Source: Rhizobium sp. R711
GTDB lineage: Bacteria > Pseudomonadota > Alphaproteobacteria > Rhizobiales > Rhizobiaceae
Direction: 5' to 3'
Assembly (NCBI RefSeq): GCF_002211365.1
Contig: NZ_LOKZ01000012.1
Coordinates: forward strand, 124,001 to 188,000
Length of the DNA: 64,000 bases
Shown here: positions 18,239 through 27,071 of the stretch, one piece after another
How positions within the stretch are numbered: position 1 is the first letter of the stretch
How the letters are laid out: every line of letters starts with the position of its first letter
Position numbers and translations under genes: made by a program
Notes under the pieces: model-generated
Databases searched by the model: none
What the model saw: only the letters and a program-made list of their open reading frames with translations
Told to the model about the DNA's origin: nothing

Positions 18239-19288
18239 CTAGGGAATGGCCAGCCCGAGCCGTTCGGCATGCGGCGCCAGTGATGTCATGATGCTAGGGT
18301 GGAGCACGAGCCCTTCAGCGAGGGCGCTGCGCTTGCGCGCCAATCCATTCTCACCCGGCAGCCGAACGCGGGCAACGCCCGTCCTGGGCGGATTGCTGCG
18401 GCATGCGTCGGCGAGCCAGCCGGTCTGCCGCAGAAAGGCATCGCGACCGCCAAAGGCATCAGGATCAAAAACCTGGACGGTGACAGCGGCATTCGTACCC
18501 TTCAGCTCGTCGACACGGCCAAGACCGGCAAGGCCTTGTGTGAAGGCTTCGACATGAAGTGCCATACCGTAACCCTTCTGGCCGTGATCGAGCCCTCCGA
18601 CCGGCATGAGCGTACCGCCGCGTTCAATCACCCGCGGATCACGGCTGGGCTCGCCGTTTTCATCCATCAGCCACTCATGATCATATTGCCGGCCCTCGCG
18701 AACTAGACGCTGCGCCATATTGACCGTTGTGATCGAGGCGCTGATGTCGATCAGGATCGGATCGCCAGGCGTCGGAATACCATGGGCGACGGGGTTCGGC
18801 GTGTAGACACCCTTTCGTCCCCCGAAAGGAGCGACCTGCGCCCCCGATGGGCTGGAGCTTGCGATGCTGACCATATAGCCGCGATCGGTGGCGATGGTGA
18901 GATAGGCGGCAAGGCAACCGATATGATGGCTGTCCGCAATCGCGATCGTCGCTGTGCCGTAAGTCGCCGCGCGCTCGCAGGCAAGCTTCACGGCCTCCGA
19001 TGTCAGCCAAGCACCGGGAAGGCGGCGTCCCTGCCACGCGATGGCAGGCCCGCGGTCGGACACCACCTCAGGCACGCCTTCACTCTTCATCACGCCATCG
19101 GCGATACTTTGGAGATACCAGCCTGCCAATGCCAGACCATGCGTCGTGTGTCCCATCAGATCGGCTTCAAGGAGATAATGGGCAACGGCGGCCGCTTTCT
19201 CTTCCTCGAGCCCGGCAGCAGCAAACAGTGCCAGCGCAAACTGGCGCAGCCCATCTGGTGCGTAGCGGAGGTCGGATGTCTCGCCCAT
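18239..19288 (-). CDS. Ldh/MDH2-family NAD(P)-dependent oxidoreductase
   Basis: A 349-residue member of the malate/L-lactate/ureidoglycolate dehydrogenase family (not the Rossmann LDH). Markers are GHTTHGLALAGWYLQ, IADSHHIGCLAAYLTIA with the catalytic His, and MVSIASSSPSGAQVAPFGG. Relatives reduce 2-oxo acids such as 2,3-diketogulonate or oxidise sulfolactate. I start it at MGETSDLRY, which has GGAG seven bases upstream; a start at 19300 is possible. It is the last gene of the minus-strand catabolic operon, 34 bases after the hydroxyacid dehydrogenase. Confidence 0.88.
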   Translation of the reverse strand: MGETSDLRYAPDGLRQFALALFAAAGLEEEKAAAVAHYLLEADLMGHTTHGLALAGWYLQSIADGVMKSEGVPEVVSDRGPAIAWQGRRLPGAWLTSEAVKLACERAATYGTATIAIADSHHIGCLAAYLTIATDRGYMVSIASSSPSGAQVAPFGGRKGVYTPNPVAHGIPTPGDPILIDISASITTVNMAQRLVREGRQYDHEWLMDENGEPSRDPRVIERGGTLMPVGGLDHGQKGYGMALHVEAFTQGLAGLGRVDELKGTNAAVTVQVFDPDAFGGRDAFLRQTGWLADACRSNPPRTGVARVRLPGENGLARKRSALAEGLVLHPSIMTSLAPHAERLGLAIP

Positions 19289-19322
19289 AGCTTTCTCCAT
19301 CAGTTGCCGGCAATAGACCGGG

Positions 19323-20288
19323 TCAGCGCGCCAGAAAGCGCGGGTGAAGCGTCCCACCATCGAGCGCCGTCAGCACGTTCTCGGCCGACATGATCGAAAC
19401 GGTGCGTTTGGCATCGAGCGTGACGCCAGCGACGTGCGGTGTCACGAGCGTGTTCGAGAGCTGTAACAGCGGATTGTCGATACCAGGCGGTTCAACGGCG
19501 AAACTGTCGAGGCCGGCTCCGGCGAGGCGCCCCTCTTCGAGGGCGGCAATCAATGCCTTCTCATCCACGACTTCGCCGCGCGCCGTGTTGATCAGGAATG
19601 CGCCCTGCTTCATCAAGCCGATGCCGCGGGCGTCGATCAGATTTTGCGTCTCAGGTGTCAACGGACAGTGCAGACTGACGATATCGGAATTCGCAAGAAG
19701 CGTATCGAGATCTGTTTCGCGGCCGACCTCATCGCCAAAAGCGCTGTCTGGCGCGTGCGGATCGAAGGCCGAGACGGTCATGCCGATCGCGCCAGCCATT
19801 TTCGCGAGCGCCCGGCCGATGAAGCCGAAACCGACGAGGCCAAGCCGCTGGCCACGCAACTCGCGCCCCTTGTACTGGTTCTTGTCCCAGATGCCGTCCC
19901 GGATCAGTGCATCCTGGTGCGGCAGATCCTTCACCAGCGCCATGATCAATGCAAGCGCGTGCTCGGCGACGGAGTGCCCGTTGCTGCCCGTGGTCATCGA
20001 CACCGGAATGCCGAGCGCTGCGGCCGCCTTCACATCGATGTCATTCGTTCCGACGCCGTGCTTGGCGATATGCCGGAGCTTTCCGCCCGCCTGCATTTCA
20101 TCTGGCCCGAGACGATCGGTCAGCAATCGCACGATGACGGCATCCGGTCGGTGGGTCTTCATTATTTCGATGACAGCTTGCCGGTCGATATAGGGCGGCG
20201 TGGCAATGACGCTTGCCCCGGCCTCTTCCAGAAGCGACCGACCTTCCGGCGCCAGTTCGCCACCGAGAATGACAACAGTCTTTTCCAT
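19323..20288 (-). CDS. D-2-hydroxyacid dehydrogenase (SerA/GyaR-like)
   Basis: The protein of 321 residues has a Rossmann NAD site GLVGFGFIGRALAK at about residues 148-161. The catalytic Arg is in INTARGEVVDE, the Glu in SFAVEPPG and the His in LVTPHVAGVT. It interconverts a 2-hydroxy acid and its 2-oxo acid. A GGAGGAG ribosome site precedes the ATG. Together with the Ldh-family enzyme next door it could invert the configuration of a hydroxy acid through its keto form, as the SlcC/ComC pair does for sulfolactate; that role here is inference. Confidence 0.9.
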   Translation of the reverse strand: MEKTVVILGGELAPEGRSLLEEAGASVIATPPYIDRQAVIEIMKTHRPDAVIVRLLTDRLGPDEMQAGGKLRHIAKHGVGTNDIDVKAAAALGIPVSMTTGSNGHSVAEHALALIMALVKDLPHQDALIRDGIWDKNQYKGRELRGQRLGLVGFGFIGRALAKMAGAIGMTVSAFDPHAPDSAFGDEVGRETDLDTLLANSDIVSLHCPLTPETQNLIDARGIGLMKQGAFLINTARGEVVDEKALIAALEEGRLAGAGLDSFAVEPPGIDNPLLQLSNTLVTPHVAGVTLDAKRTVSIMSAENVLTALDGGTLHPRFLAR

Positions 20289-20365
20289 CGCTCATCTCCT
20301 CCACCGAGCAAATTGTCAGCGGCGCAACGCTTGTGCCGCTGACAATGCGGCAAGCACCCGAAGCG

Positions 20366-21355
20366 TTAGGCCGCGCGTTGGCGTGGAGACCGCGCCATCA
20401 GCCGTGCATAGGCGATGGCCGAAAGCATGTTCACGTGATTCGCCTTGCCCGTGCCGGCAATATCGAAGGCCGTGCCGTGATCAACCGACACGCGATCAAT
20501 CGGCAAGCCGAGCGAGACGTTGACCGCCGTGTCGAAGGCGATGAGCTTGATCGGGATATGGCCCTGGTCGTGATACTGCGCGATGACGAGATCGAAAGCG
20601 CCGCTATAGGCGCGTGCAAAGACCGTGTCCGCCGAGATCGGACCAACGACATCGATCCCCTTCGCTCGCGCCAGCTCGACGGCCGGGGCCAGGAACTCGG
20701 TATCCTCGGTGCCAAACAGACCGTTTTCGCCGCAATGCGGATTGAGGCCGGCGACTGCGATGCGCGCCTTTTTGCCAAGGCGCATGAAGTGATCGTGTCC
20801 TGCCTCGATCGTTGCCAGCACACGCTCGGTCTTCGCGCGCTCGATCGCGCCCTTCAGCGAGATATGGGTAGAGACGTGGATGGTGTTCAACCGCTCTGAG
20901 GCGAGCAACATGAACGAGCTCTTGGAGCCCGTCAGGTGCGCCAGCAGGCCGGTATGACCGTCATAGTGATGGCCGGCAAGATTCATTGCTTCCTTGTTGA
21001 TCGGTGCGGTGACGATCACATCGGCGTCGCCTGACATCGCAAGATCAACCGCGCGGCTGATATAGCGAACCGAGGCATCGCCTGCGACCGGGCTGACCTT
21101 GCCGATTTCGGGCAGCGGTGCGCCGAGGTCCACTTCGTCGACTGCAATCTTGCCGGCACTCACTGCATCGACCGGCGCAAAGGAAAGTCCGGTCGCTGCC
21201 GTTCGATTGGCGCGCTCGAGCGCCTCTGTATTGCCGACGATGACGAAATCACGTCGCTCCTGCTCCCGCATCGTGGCGAGCGCCTTGACGATCACCTCGG
21301 GGCCGACGCCCGCAGGATCGCCGAGCGTCACGGCGACTTTCGCATTTCTGTCCAT
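20366..21355 (-). CDS. pdxA2: 4-phospho-acid dehydrogenase, PdxA2 type
   Basis: The 329-residue protein is homologous to 4-hydroxythreonine-4-phosphate dehydrogenase: [13 protein letters not shown] at the N-terminus, metal-binding His residues in [26 protein letters not shown] and [16 protein letters not shown]. It sits in a catabolic operon beside a distant DUF1537 kinase instead of vitamin B6 genes. PdxA2 enzymes of such loci oxidise D-threonate or D-erythronate 4-phosphate to dihydroxyacetone phosphate and CO2. I take the ATG after GAGGACCG; an overlapping GTG one codon upstream is possible. Confidence 0.9.
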   Translation of the reverse strand: MDRNAKVAVTLGDPAGVGPEVIVKALATMREQERRDFVIVGNTEALERANRTAATGLSFAPVDAVSAGKIAVDEVDLGAPLPEIGKVSPVAGDASVRYISRAVDLAMSGDADVIVTAPINKEAMNLAGHHYDGHTGLLAHLTGSKSSFMLLASERLNTIHVSTHISLKGAIERAKTERVLATIEAGHDHFMRLGKKARIAVAGLNPHCGENGLFGTEDTEFLAPAVELARAKGIDVVGPISADTVFARAYSGAFDLVIAQYHDQGHIPIKLIAFDTAVNVSLGLPIDRVSVDHGTAFDIAGTGKANHVNMLSAIAYARLMARSPRQRAA

Positions 21356-21387
21356 CACTCACGGTCCTCTTTGAATGGAAACGCGCT

Positions 21388-22521
21388 TTAAAAGGCGGCT
21401 CCGTAGATCGAGCGGATATCGGCGCGCGACAGGTCGCGCGGATTATTGTCGAGCAGGCGACGGATGGCAAAGGCATCTTCGGCCATCGCATCCAGATCGC
21501 TTTCCGGAACGCCGAGGCCGGAGAGCTTCATCTCAATCCCGAGTTCGGCACAGAAGGAATAGGCGGCATCGAACACAGACGCGATCTCGTCGGAGGTCCT
21601 GCGGCCAAGCGCGTCCATGACGGCACGGGTCTTTTCGGGCACGGCCGGGGTGTTGAATGCGAGGACATGCGGAAAGATCAGAGCGTTTGCCGCGCCATGC
21701 GCCACGTGCCAGCGCGTCCCGAGCGGATAGGCGAGCGCGTGACCACCGGCTGTGTTGACCGGTCCGAGACAGAAGCCGCCATACAGCGAAGCAAGTGAGA
21801 GACCCGCACGTGCTTCGGCGTCGGATCCGTCCTTGACCGCACGGGCAAGATACTTTCCGACCAACCGCGTGCCCTCGATCGCATAAAGGTCGATCATCGG
21901 ATGCGCCTTGCGATTGGTGAACGCCTCGACACAATGCGCCATGGCATCAACGCCCGTCGCCGCGGTCGTGCGCGCTGGCACGCTAAAGGTCAACGCTGGA
22001 TCGACAACCGCGATATCGGCTAGCATGTGCATGCTCTCGACCGCGAGCTTGGCCTTCGTCTTCGGGTCGGTGACCAGAGCCCTGATACCGGCTTCGCTTC
22101 CCGTGCCTGATGTGGTCGGCACTTGCGCAAGAGCAACGCGGCGCGGCCCCTGGACCTTGTTCGGGCCGACAACTTCATGAAGCGTTTGCGATGAGCCGGC
22201 AAGCACTGCCGCGAGCTTGGCAAGATCCATCGCGCTCCCGCCGCCGAAGCCGACAACAAGCTGGGCATCTGCCGCATTCGCCGCCGCTAGCACCTTGTCG
22301 AGATTGGCAATGTCAGGCTCGGGCGTCACATCGGCAAAGACCGTGACCTTGCCCTTGAGGGCAAGCGCATCGACACGCGTCGCATTGAAGGCATCGGAAA
22401 TGACGAGGATCCGATGATAGCCCCTGTCGTTCGCCCACTTGCCGAGCCGCTCCGCCGTACCGACGCCGAACTCGATCAGATGCGGTCGAACGATTGTGAT
22501 AGGCGAATCCAAGCTAACCAC
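21388..22521 (-). CDS. Iron-containing alcohol dehydrogenase
   Basis: This 377-residue family III (Fe-dependent) dehydrogenase has a cofactor motif GFGGGSAMDLAKLAA at about residues 78-92, TSGTGSEA with the usual Gly/Ser-rich loop, and metal ligands in MAHCVEAF and in GTRWHVAHGAANA. Members oxidise alcohols or reduce aldehydes; maleylacetate reductases also belong here. The start is a GTG eight to nine bases after GGGGGAGG; the open frame extends another 16 codons without family similarity. It is the first gene of the four-gene operon running to 18239. Confidence 0.9.
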   Translation of the reverse strand: MVSLDSPITIVRPHLIEFGVGTAERLGKWANDRGYHRILVISDAFNATRVDALALKGKVTVFADVTPEPDIANLDKVLAAANAADAQLVVGFGGGSAMDLAKLAAVLAGSSQTLHEVVGPNKVQGPRRVALAQVPTTSGTGSEAGIRALVTDPKTKAKLAVESMHMLADIAVVDPALTFSVPARTTAATGVDAMAHCVEAFTNRKAHPMIDLYAIEGTRLVGKYLARAVKDGSDAEARAGLSLASLYGGFCLGPVNTAGGHALAYPLGTRWHVAHGAANALIFPHVLAFNTPAVPEKTRAVMDALGRRTSDEIASVFDAAYSFCAELGIEMKLSGLGVPESDLDAMAEDAFAIRRLLDNNPRDLSRADIRSIYGAAF

Positions 22522-22578
22522 CGGACCAGTCCTCCCCCTGCGATTGCTAGCGACGCCTCGGTCGCACAAGATGTAAAT

Positions 22579-22589
22579 TTGTTATACAA
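22579..22589. promoter_or_regulatory. Putative GntR (FadR/FCD-type) operator
   Basis: TTGTTATACAA fits the TNGT-N3-ACNA pattern of the FadR subfamily, with TTGT/ACAA arms. It lies about 58 bases upstream of the alcohol dehydrogenase GTG start. A related dyad lies in front of the lyase gene and a GntR/FCD gene closes the locus. Confidence 0.5.
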
Positions 22590-22696
22590 TGATCCTGTAT
22601 TTGGCAAGCGACCACATTCACAAGTGCCGAAATAAATTGCGTTTTCGCTAATCACCGCGCACAAAAGCAACGCTCGCGCATCAGTTAACTTACTGA

Positions 22697-22822
22697 AATA
22701 ATCAAACAAACGGATACGATCCGTTGTTTGATGACACCAAGGCGGGGACCACACTCAATCCTTGGAAGAATGCCACGAAAGTTGTCAAAACAGGCACCAA
22801 TCCGACGCGCCTCATGCTCTGA
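22697..22822 (+). pseudogene. C-terminal coding remnant, unidentified
   Basis: A plus-strand frame of 41 codons, from just after a TGA at 22694 to a TGA at 22820, encodes GYDPLFDDTKAGTTLNPWKN and then KVVKTGTNPTRLML. It reads like a genuine protein C-terminus, but there is no start codon or upstream body. Probably the tail of a gene lost from this locus. I do not recognise the family. Confidence 0.3.
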
Positions 22823-22873
22823 GGAAGCCGCGTCGGATCGATGAGGTTCCCAACTGACAACCTGGTGAAGACC

Positions 22874-24061
22874 TCAGGCGATCGCGTCTGCCGAAAGCCG
22901 GACGTATTTTATGGCTCGGCGATAGTAGGTATAGGCAATATGCATGCTGCCATCGGCCCCCTGAACAATCGAAGGGTAGGAAAACTCGCGGTTCACCGAG
23001 TCTTTCGAGTTGTTGCTCAGGCAATATCCATCGCCGGTATCGAGGTCGATACGACGTGGGAAGCTGGCGCCGCCGTCGTTGGAGAAGGCGAGGCTTAGCG
23101 GCGCGCGGGGAACGCCCCAGACGGCCTTGCGGCGTTCGATAGCCGGCGCCGGTGCCACCTTGATCTCCTCGTCGCCCTCGATCTCGTCGTAAAGCGACTG
23201 GCGCCGGGCGTCCGACGTCGAGGCATTGGAATGGTTGTAAACCATTGCTATCACGCCATTTTTAAGCCTTGTCGCCTGGATTGAAGAGTTGTTGTTCGGA
23301 AGATCGATCGGCTGCGGCGCGCTCCAATGCTCGCCACCGTCACTCGAGCGGCTGGACAAGACCGATTCGGCGAACCGATTGCGATAGAAGGCGACAAGAC
23401 AGTCGTCGTCGGTCGGCACGATGTTCATGTGGACCGCCCCAATGCTGTCCGGGACCTCGGTCAGGTCCCAGCTCTCGCCTTGGTCGCCGGAGATCAGCAC
23501 GCCTGCCGTATCCACGTCGCCAGTCCAGCGTTCGCCGGGCACTCCAATGCAGCGAAAGACGGGCAGGAGCCAGGAGCCGGCCTCGTTGACGATGATCGGC
23601 TGGCGAACGAAGGTGCCTGGGATGTCGCAGAGAACACGGACCGCTCCAAACGTTTTGCCACCGTCCTCGGAGATCCGACATTTGACAATGGAACCATCCT
23701 GATTCCCCGAGGTCTGCGAGGTGTAAAGCAGCCAGACTCTTTGATCGGGAGCCGTGAAAATCAGAGGATTCTGCTCGGATTTGGTCGGGTCATCGGACAT
23801 TTTCTCCGGCTGCGACCAAACATTGGCATCCGCAGCAAGCCGCGACATGTAAATGGAAATGTCGCCCATGCCCTCCATCGTGCCACCGAACCAAACGCAG
23901 GTGAGCGTGCCGTCAGGCAGAAAGGCGAGGTTGGCGGCATGGTTCTGAATGCAAGGGGAGGGCAAATAGGCATCTGCGCGCCCCTTTCCGTTCGCGTTCG
24001 CGACGATCTCTCCGGTCATCAGCGCCGGAACGGCCTCGGGTGGTAAAGCTGTGGAGCTCAT
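22874..24061 (-). CDS. Sialidase-fold (BNR repeat) protein
   Basis: The 395-residue beta-propeller protein has at least four Asp-box-like motifs: SEDGGKTF, SGDQGESW, SSDGGEHW and SNDGGASF. A late SYPSIVQGADGSMHIAYTY segment is typical of exo-sialidase-like proteins. No signal peptide is visible, so it should be cytoplasmic and act on an imported substrate. Bacterial members of this group are not all sialidases; some act on other acidic sugars or as lyases. Its start overlaps the stop of the upstream lyase gene by four bases (ATGA), implying coupled translation. Confidence 0.82.
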   Translation of the reverse strand: MSSTALPPEAVPALMTGEIVANANGKGRADAYLPSPCIQNHAANLAFLPDGTLTCVWFGGTMEGMGDISIYMSRLAADANVWSQPEKMSDDPTKSEQNPLIFTAPDQRVWLLYTSQTSGNQDGSIVKCRISEDGGKTFGAVRVLCDIPGTFVRQPIIVNEAGSWLLPVFRCIGVPGERWTGDVDTAGVLISGDQGESWDLTEVPDSIGAVHMNIVPTDDDCLVAFYRNRFAESVLSSRSSDGGEHWSAPQPIDLPNNNSSIQATRLKNGVIAMVYNHSNASTSDARRQSLYDEIEGDEEIKVAPAPAIERRKAVWGVPRAPLSLAFSNDGGASFPRRIDLDTGDGYCLSNNSKDSVNREFSYPSIVQGADGSMHIAYTYYRRAIKYVRLSADAIA

Positions 24062-24978
24062 GGTCGCGCTCCCTGTGGCAGCTTGGCGTAGGCTTCGGAA
24101 AGCGCGGCATAGTCAGCATCACTGATCGGCATCAGGGGCGCACGCGTGCGCTTCCAGGCAGCGTTGCCGGTCTTCAGGCTGACCATGGCCTTGATGGTCG
24201 GGATCTGCACGTAGGAATTGGAAAGCGTTCTATAGGCGTTGATGCGGGCCTGAGCGGCCTCGACTGCGCCGGCCTGCGTCTCGTCATGCACCTTGTCGTA
24301 TACGGTGCGCAGCGAATCCGCGACGAGATTGGAGGTTGCCGTGATGCAGCCCGCGCCTCCAGCCTTCAGCAGCGGCAACAGCAGCGGATCGGCGCCCGCC
24401 AGCACGGAGAAGCCCGGATAGGCTGCGACGATCGCCTGCATGTTATTGAAATCGCCAGCAGATTCCTTGATTCCAACGACCGTGTCGGGGAAGGCTTCTA
24501 TCAACCTGCCGATCAGCGGAATCGAAAGCGGAACGCCCGAGACTTGCGGGATGTGATAGAGAATGACCTGCAGCCGGGCGTCGGCGATCTTTTCCAGAAC
24601 CTGCGAGTAGGCGGTAAACAATCCGTCGTCGGAGACGCCCTTATAATAGAAGGGCGGCAGCATCACGACCTTTGTCACACCGAGTGAAAGAGCGTGCTTG
24701 GTCAATTCGACGGTTTCAGGAATGGCAACGACACCAGTCCCGGGGAGCAACCTGTCGGCCGGCACCCCTGCCTTGAGCGCCGCCTCGAGGATTGCCCGGC
24801 GCTCGGCGGAAGAGAAGGAATTTGCCTCACCCGTCGTGCCAAGCAGGGCGACGCCATGGCACCCTTCCCGCAACAGTCGCTGGCAGTGCTCGGTGAAAAG
24901 GCTGAGATCGGGGCTGCCATCCGCATTGAGTGGCGTCGCGGCGGCGCTAAATACGCCTGTAATCTTGTGATTGCTCAT
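24058..24978 (-). CDS. DapA/NAL-family (class I) lyase
   Basis: Dihydrodipicolinate synthase/N-acetylneuraminate lyase fold, 306 residues. GTTGEANSFS is the 2-oxo-acid carboxylate-binding loop, the Schiff-base Lys is in VVGIKESAGDF and the catalytic Tyr in ILYHIPQVSG. Members cleave or form 2-keto-3-deoxy acids with pyruvate. Operon coupling with a sialidase-fold protein suggests cleavage of a ulosonic or 2-keto-3-deoxy acid, but true DapA function is unlikely in this context. The ATG follows GAGGAGGACGAT, a strong ribosome site. Confidence 0.87.
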   Translation of the reverse strand: MSNHKITGVFSAAATPLNADGSPDLSLFTEHCQRLLREGCHGVALLGTTGEANSFSSAERRAILEAALKAGVPADRLLPGTGVVAIPETVELTKHALSLGVTKVVMLPPFYYKGVSDDGLFTAYSQVLEKIADARLQVILYHIPQVSGVPLSIPLIGRLIEAFPDTVVGIKESAGDFNNMQAIVAAYPGFSVLAGADPLLLPLLKAGGAGCITATSNLVADSLRTVYDKVHDETQAGAVEAAQARINAYRTLSNSYVQIPTIKAMVSLKTGNAAWKRTRAPLMPISDADYAALSEAYAKLPQGARP

Positions 24979-25284
24979 ATCGTCCTCCTCGGATGAACGC
25001 CGCGAAAAAGGCGGCAACGGCCGGAAATCCGACCCGCAAGCTGGCGTTTTCTTCATCCTCTGAAGCCGTGTTGTCAATATGACAATACAGAGAGCTTCAG
25101 TTGCGATTTTTTAACATATTGAAAAAATTACAGAAAATATTTCGTTCCCTTTGACGCAGGCAGAGAACATTAATTTGTGTTGACATATTTACATTATCGC
25201 GCGAGTGTCTGCGCCATGTCGTGACGCACTTTCGGGAACAGAGTGAAAGTGGTGCCGTCACTGATTTTGTCATGGGAGGACACG
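24979..25284. promoter_or_regulatory. Divergent promoter region of the catabolic locus
   Basis: This 306-bp AT-rich space separates the lyase-sialidase operon from the importer operon. It contains the dyad at 25071-25085 and a TTGACA hexamer at about 25181 reading toward the importer. It has no coding signal. Confidence 0.5.
25071..25085. promoter_or_regulatory. Putative GntR (FCD-type) operator
   Basis: TTGTCA-ATA-TGACAA: six-base arms are exact reverse complements. It lies in the divergent intergenic space about 95 bases upstream of the lyase ATG. It resembles the dyad before the alcohol dehydrogenase gene, so both are candidate sites for the regulator at 32057. Confidence 0.55.
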
Positions 25285-26934
25285 ATGACTGATCGCAATG
25301 AAGGGAATATTGCGCAGAACGCGCAGATGTCGCGTCGCGAAGCGCTGAAGCTTGGCCTCGCCGCCGGCGTCGGCCTTACAGTCTTCGGCATGAACGCACG
25401 CATCGTGCTTGCCGACGACGTCCAGGTTCTGAAGGTCGCTAATCCGGCGTTCAACCAGGATTGGTCGCCATTGCGCGGTGGTGGCGTTCCGTTCCGCTGG
25501 AATTCGATCTGGTGGGCCTCGCCGATGTATTTCGACAGCGAAGGCAAGATCAAGCCATACGTCTTCAGCAGCTGGGAATCATCAGACAACAAGGTCTGGA
25601 CCTTCAAGATCGATCCCAAGGCTGTCTTCTCCGACGGCAGCAAGATCACCTCGGCCGACATCAAGGGATCCTGGGAAGTCGCCTCCATGCCCAATACCAA
25701 GAGCCAGCGCGCCGACCAGGTGCTGAGCAAGGTTCAGGGCTACAAGGAAATCGGCGCCGGTTCCGGCAACGAGCTGACGGGGGTCGCCACGCCTGATGAA
25801 GGCACTGTCGTCGTGACGCTGGCTGACGTCGATCCGATCTTCTTCATGCGCCTGGCCAACCACATTGTCCCGATCACCAAGGCCGCGCAGTCGCGCGGCA
25901 GCGACGGCGAGGAAGTGACCGACTGGTACAAGCCCGACAATAGCGCCGTTTATTCCGGCCCGTTCAAGCTGACCAGCATCGACATCGATGCCGGCAAGCT
26001 GGTGTTCGAGCCGAACGAGAACTTCTTTGGCCCGAAGCCGAAGCTCTCACGCATCGAAATCACCTCGATCGAAGACAACGTCACCGCGACGTCGCTGATC
26101 AAGTCCGGCGAATTCAACGCCCACACGGAATTGGTCACCTCGACGATCATCCAGGACCTCGGCCCTGAATTCTCCGCCGGCCCGCTGATCCCGACCAGCC
26201 AGCACTTCTGGTTCAACGTTTCCCGCGCGCCGATGGACGATCCAAAGGTTCGCCAGGCGCTGATCATGGCGATCGATCGCGACGGCCTCTTCAAGGCTTC
26301 CTATCCGGATGGCCCGCATAAGAAGGCCGACCAGATCCTGAATTCTGTGCCCGGTGCCGACAATTCCGGCTTCGAGCCCTATCCATACGATCCTGCAGCC
26401 GCCAAGAAGCTGCTTGCCGAATCGACCTACGGTGGTCCCGAGCGGCTGCCGAAGATCCTCTTCGTCGGCATTTCGGCCCCTGCCATCGAGGCTGCGGCCC
26501 AGTTCATCGCCGAGCAGTGGCGCCAGAACCTTGGCATCACGGCGGTCGACATGAAGCCGCAGCAGGACTCCTATGCAGGTCCGGACCAGAATGCTGTCCA
26601 GATCTTCCGCGATGACGTCGGCACCCGTGTTCCCGATGCCGTTTCCTATCTCGCCGGCTGTATCGCCTCGACCTCGTCGAACGCGCAGAACAAGCTTGGC
26701 GGCTACAAGAACGACAAGGTCGATGCGGCACTTGCCGAAGCCGCGACGAAAGCCGTCGATGATCCGCAGCGCGTCAAGCTCGCCCAGGATGCTCAGAAGG
26801 CATTCCGCGACGATTGGGCATTCATTCCATGGTATTCTCAAGCGATGTCCCGCTGGGCCACCAAAGATGTCAAGGGAATGGAAAAAAACCTCGACTGGCA
26901 GGTCGTGGCGCCCTGGGACATTTCGATCGGCTGA
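25285..26934 (+). CDS. ABC transporter substrate-binding protein (peptide/nickel class, family 5)
   Basis: The 549-residue precursor has a twin-arginine-type leader (MSRREALKLGLAAGVGLTVFG) and then an SBP_bac_5 body (VFSDGSKITSADIKGSWEV, NEKFFGP-like NENFFGPKPKLSRIEI, VRQALIMAIDRDGLF). Such binding proteins take peptides, opines, oligosaccharides or sugar acids. I start at MTDRNEG, which has GGGAGGACACG before it; the extra upstream residues of the open frame lack support. It leads the six-gene importer/kinase/regulator operon. Its large, open pocket class fits a bulky glycoconjugate. Confidence 0.9.
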   Translation: MTDRNEGNIAQNAQMSRREALKLGLAAGVGLTVFGMNARIVLADDVQVLKVANPAFNQDWSPLRGGGVPFRWNSIWWASPMYFDSEGKIKPYVFSSWESSDNKVWTFKIDPKAVFSDGSKITSADIKGSWEVASMPNTKSQRADQVLSKVQGYKEIGAGSGNELTGVATPDEGTVVVTLADVDPIFFMRLANHIVPITKAAQSRGSDGEEVTDWYKPDNSAVYSGPFKLTSIDIDAGKLVFEPNENFFGPKPKLSRIEITSIEDNVTATSLIKSGEFNAHTELVTSTIIQDLGPEFSAGPLIPTSQHFWFNVSRAPMDDPKVRQALIMAIDRDGLFKASYPDGPHKKADQILNSVPGADNSGFEPYPYDPAAAKKLLAESTYGGPERLPKILFVGISAPAIEAAAQFIAEQWRQNLGITAVDMKPQQDSYAGPDQNAVQIFRDDVGTRVPDAVSYLAGCIASTSSNAQNKLGGYKNDKVDAALAEAATKAVDDPQRVKLAQDAQKAFRDDWAFIPWYSQAMSRWATKDVKGMEKNLDWQVVAPWDISIG

Positions 26935-26982
26935 GCCGGCCCGAAACTCTGAAATAGATAGCCCTCGGGCACATTAGCAACC

Positions 26983-27008
26983 GCGCGAAGACCGCAAGGC
27001 CTTCGCGC
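26983..27008 (+). other. Intercistronic hairpin after the binding-protein gene
   Basis: A GCGCGAAG/CTTCGCGC stem with a short GC-rich inner helix, not followed by a T-run. Hairpins here often protect the upstream binding-protein mRNA and lower permease expression. Confidence 0.5.
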
Positions 27009-27071
27009 AAGTTTCAAGAAGACATCGCATGTCCGCGTTGATGCGGAAAGGTGTCTGCCAACCGGTGGGAG

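Larger units (their letters stand above)
22522..22873. other. 352-bp gap between the two minus-strand catabolic operons
   Basis: It holds a putative regulator dyad, an AT-rich promoter zone at about 22565-22710 and a plus-strand coding remnant next to the sialidase 3' end (listed separately). Confidence 0.5.

Noticed and set aside
20366..21355. pdxA as a vitamin B6 biosynthesis gene
   Set aside because: The gene lies in a catabolic operon with dehydrogenases and shares a locus with a DUF1537 kinase, which indicates the PdxA2 role.
24058..24978. dapA of lysine biosynthesis
   Set aside because: Translational coupling with a sialidase-fold gene and the location in a regulated catabolic locus argue against a housekeeping DapA.
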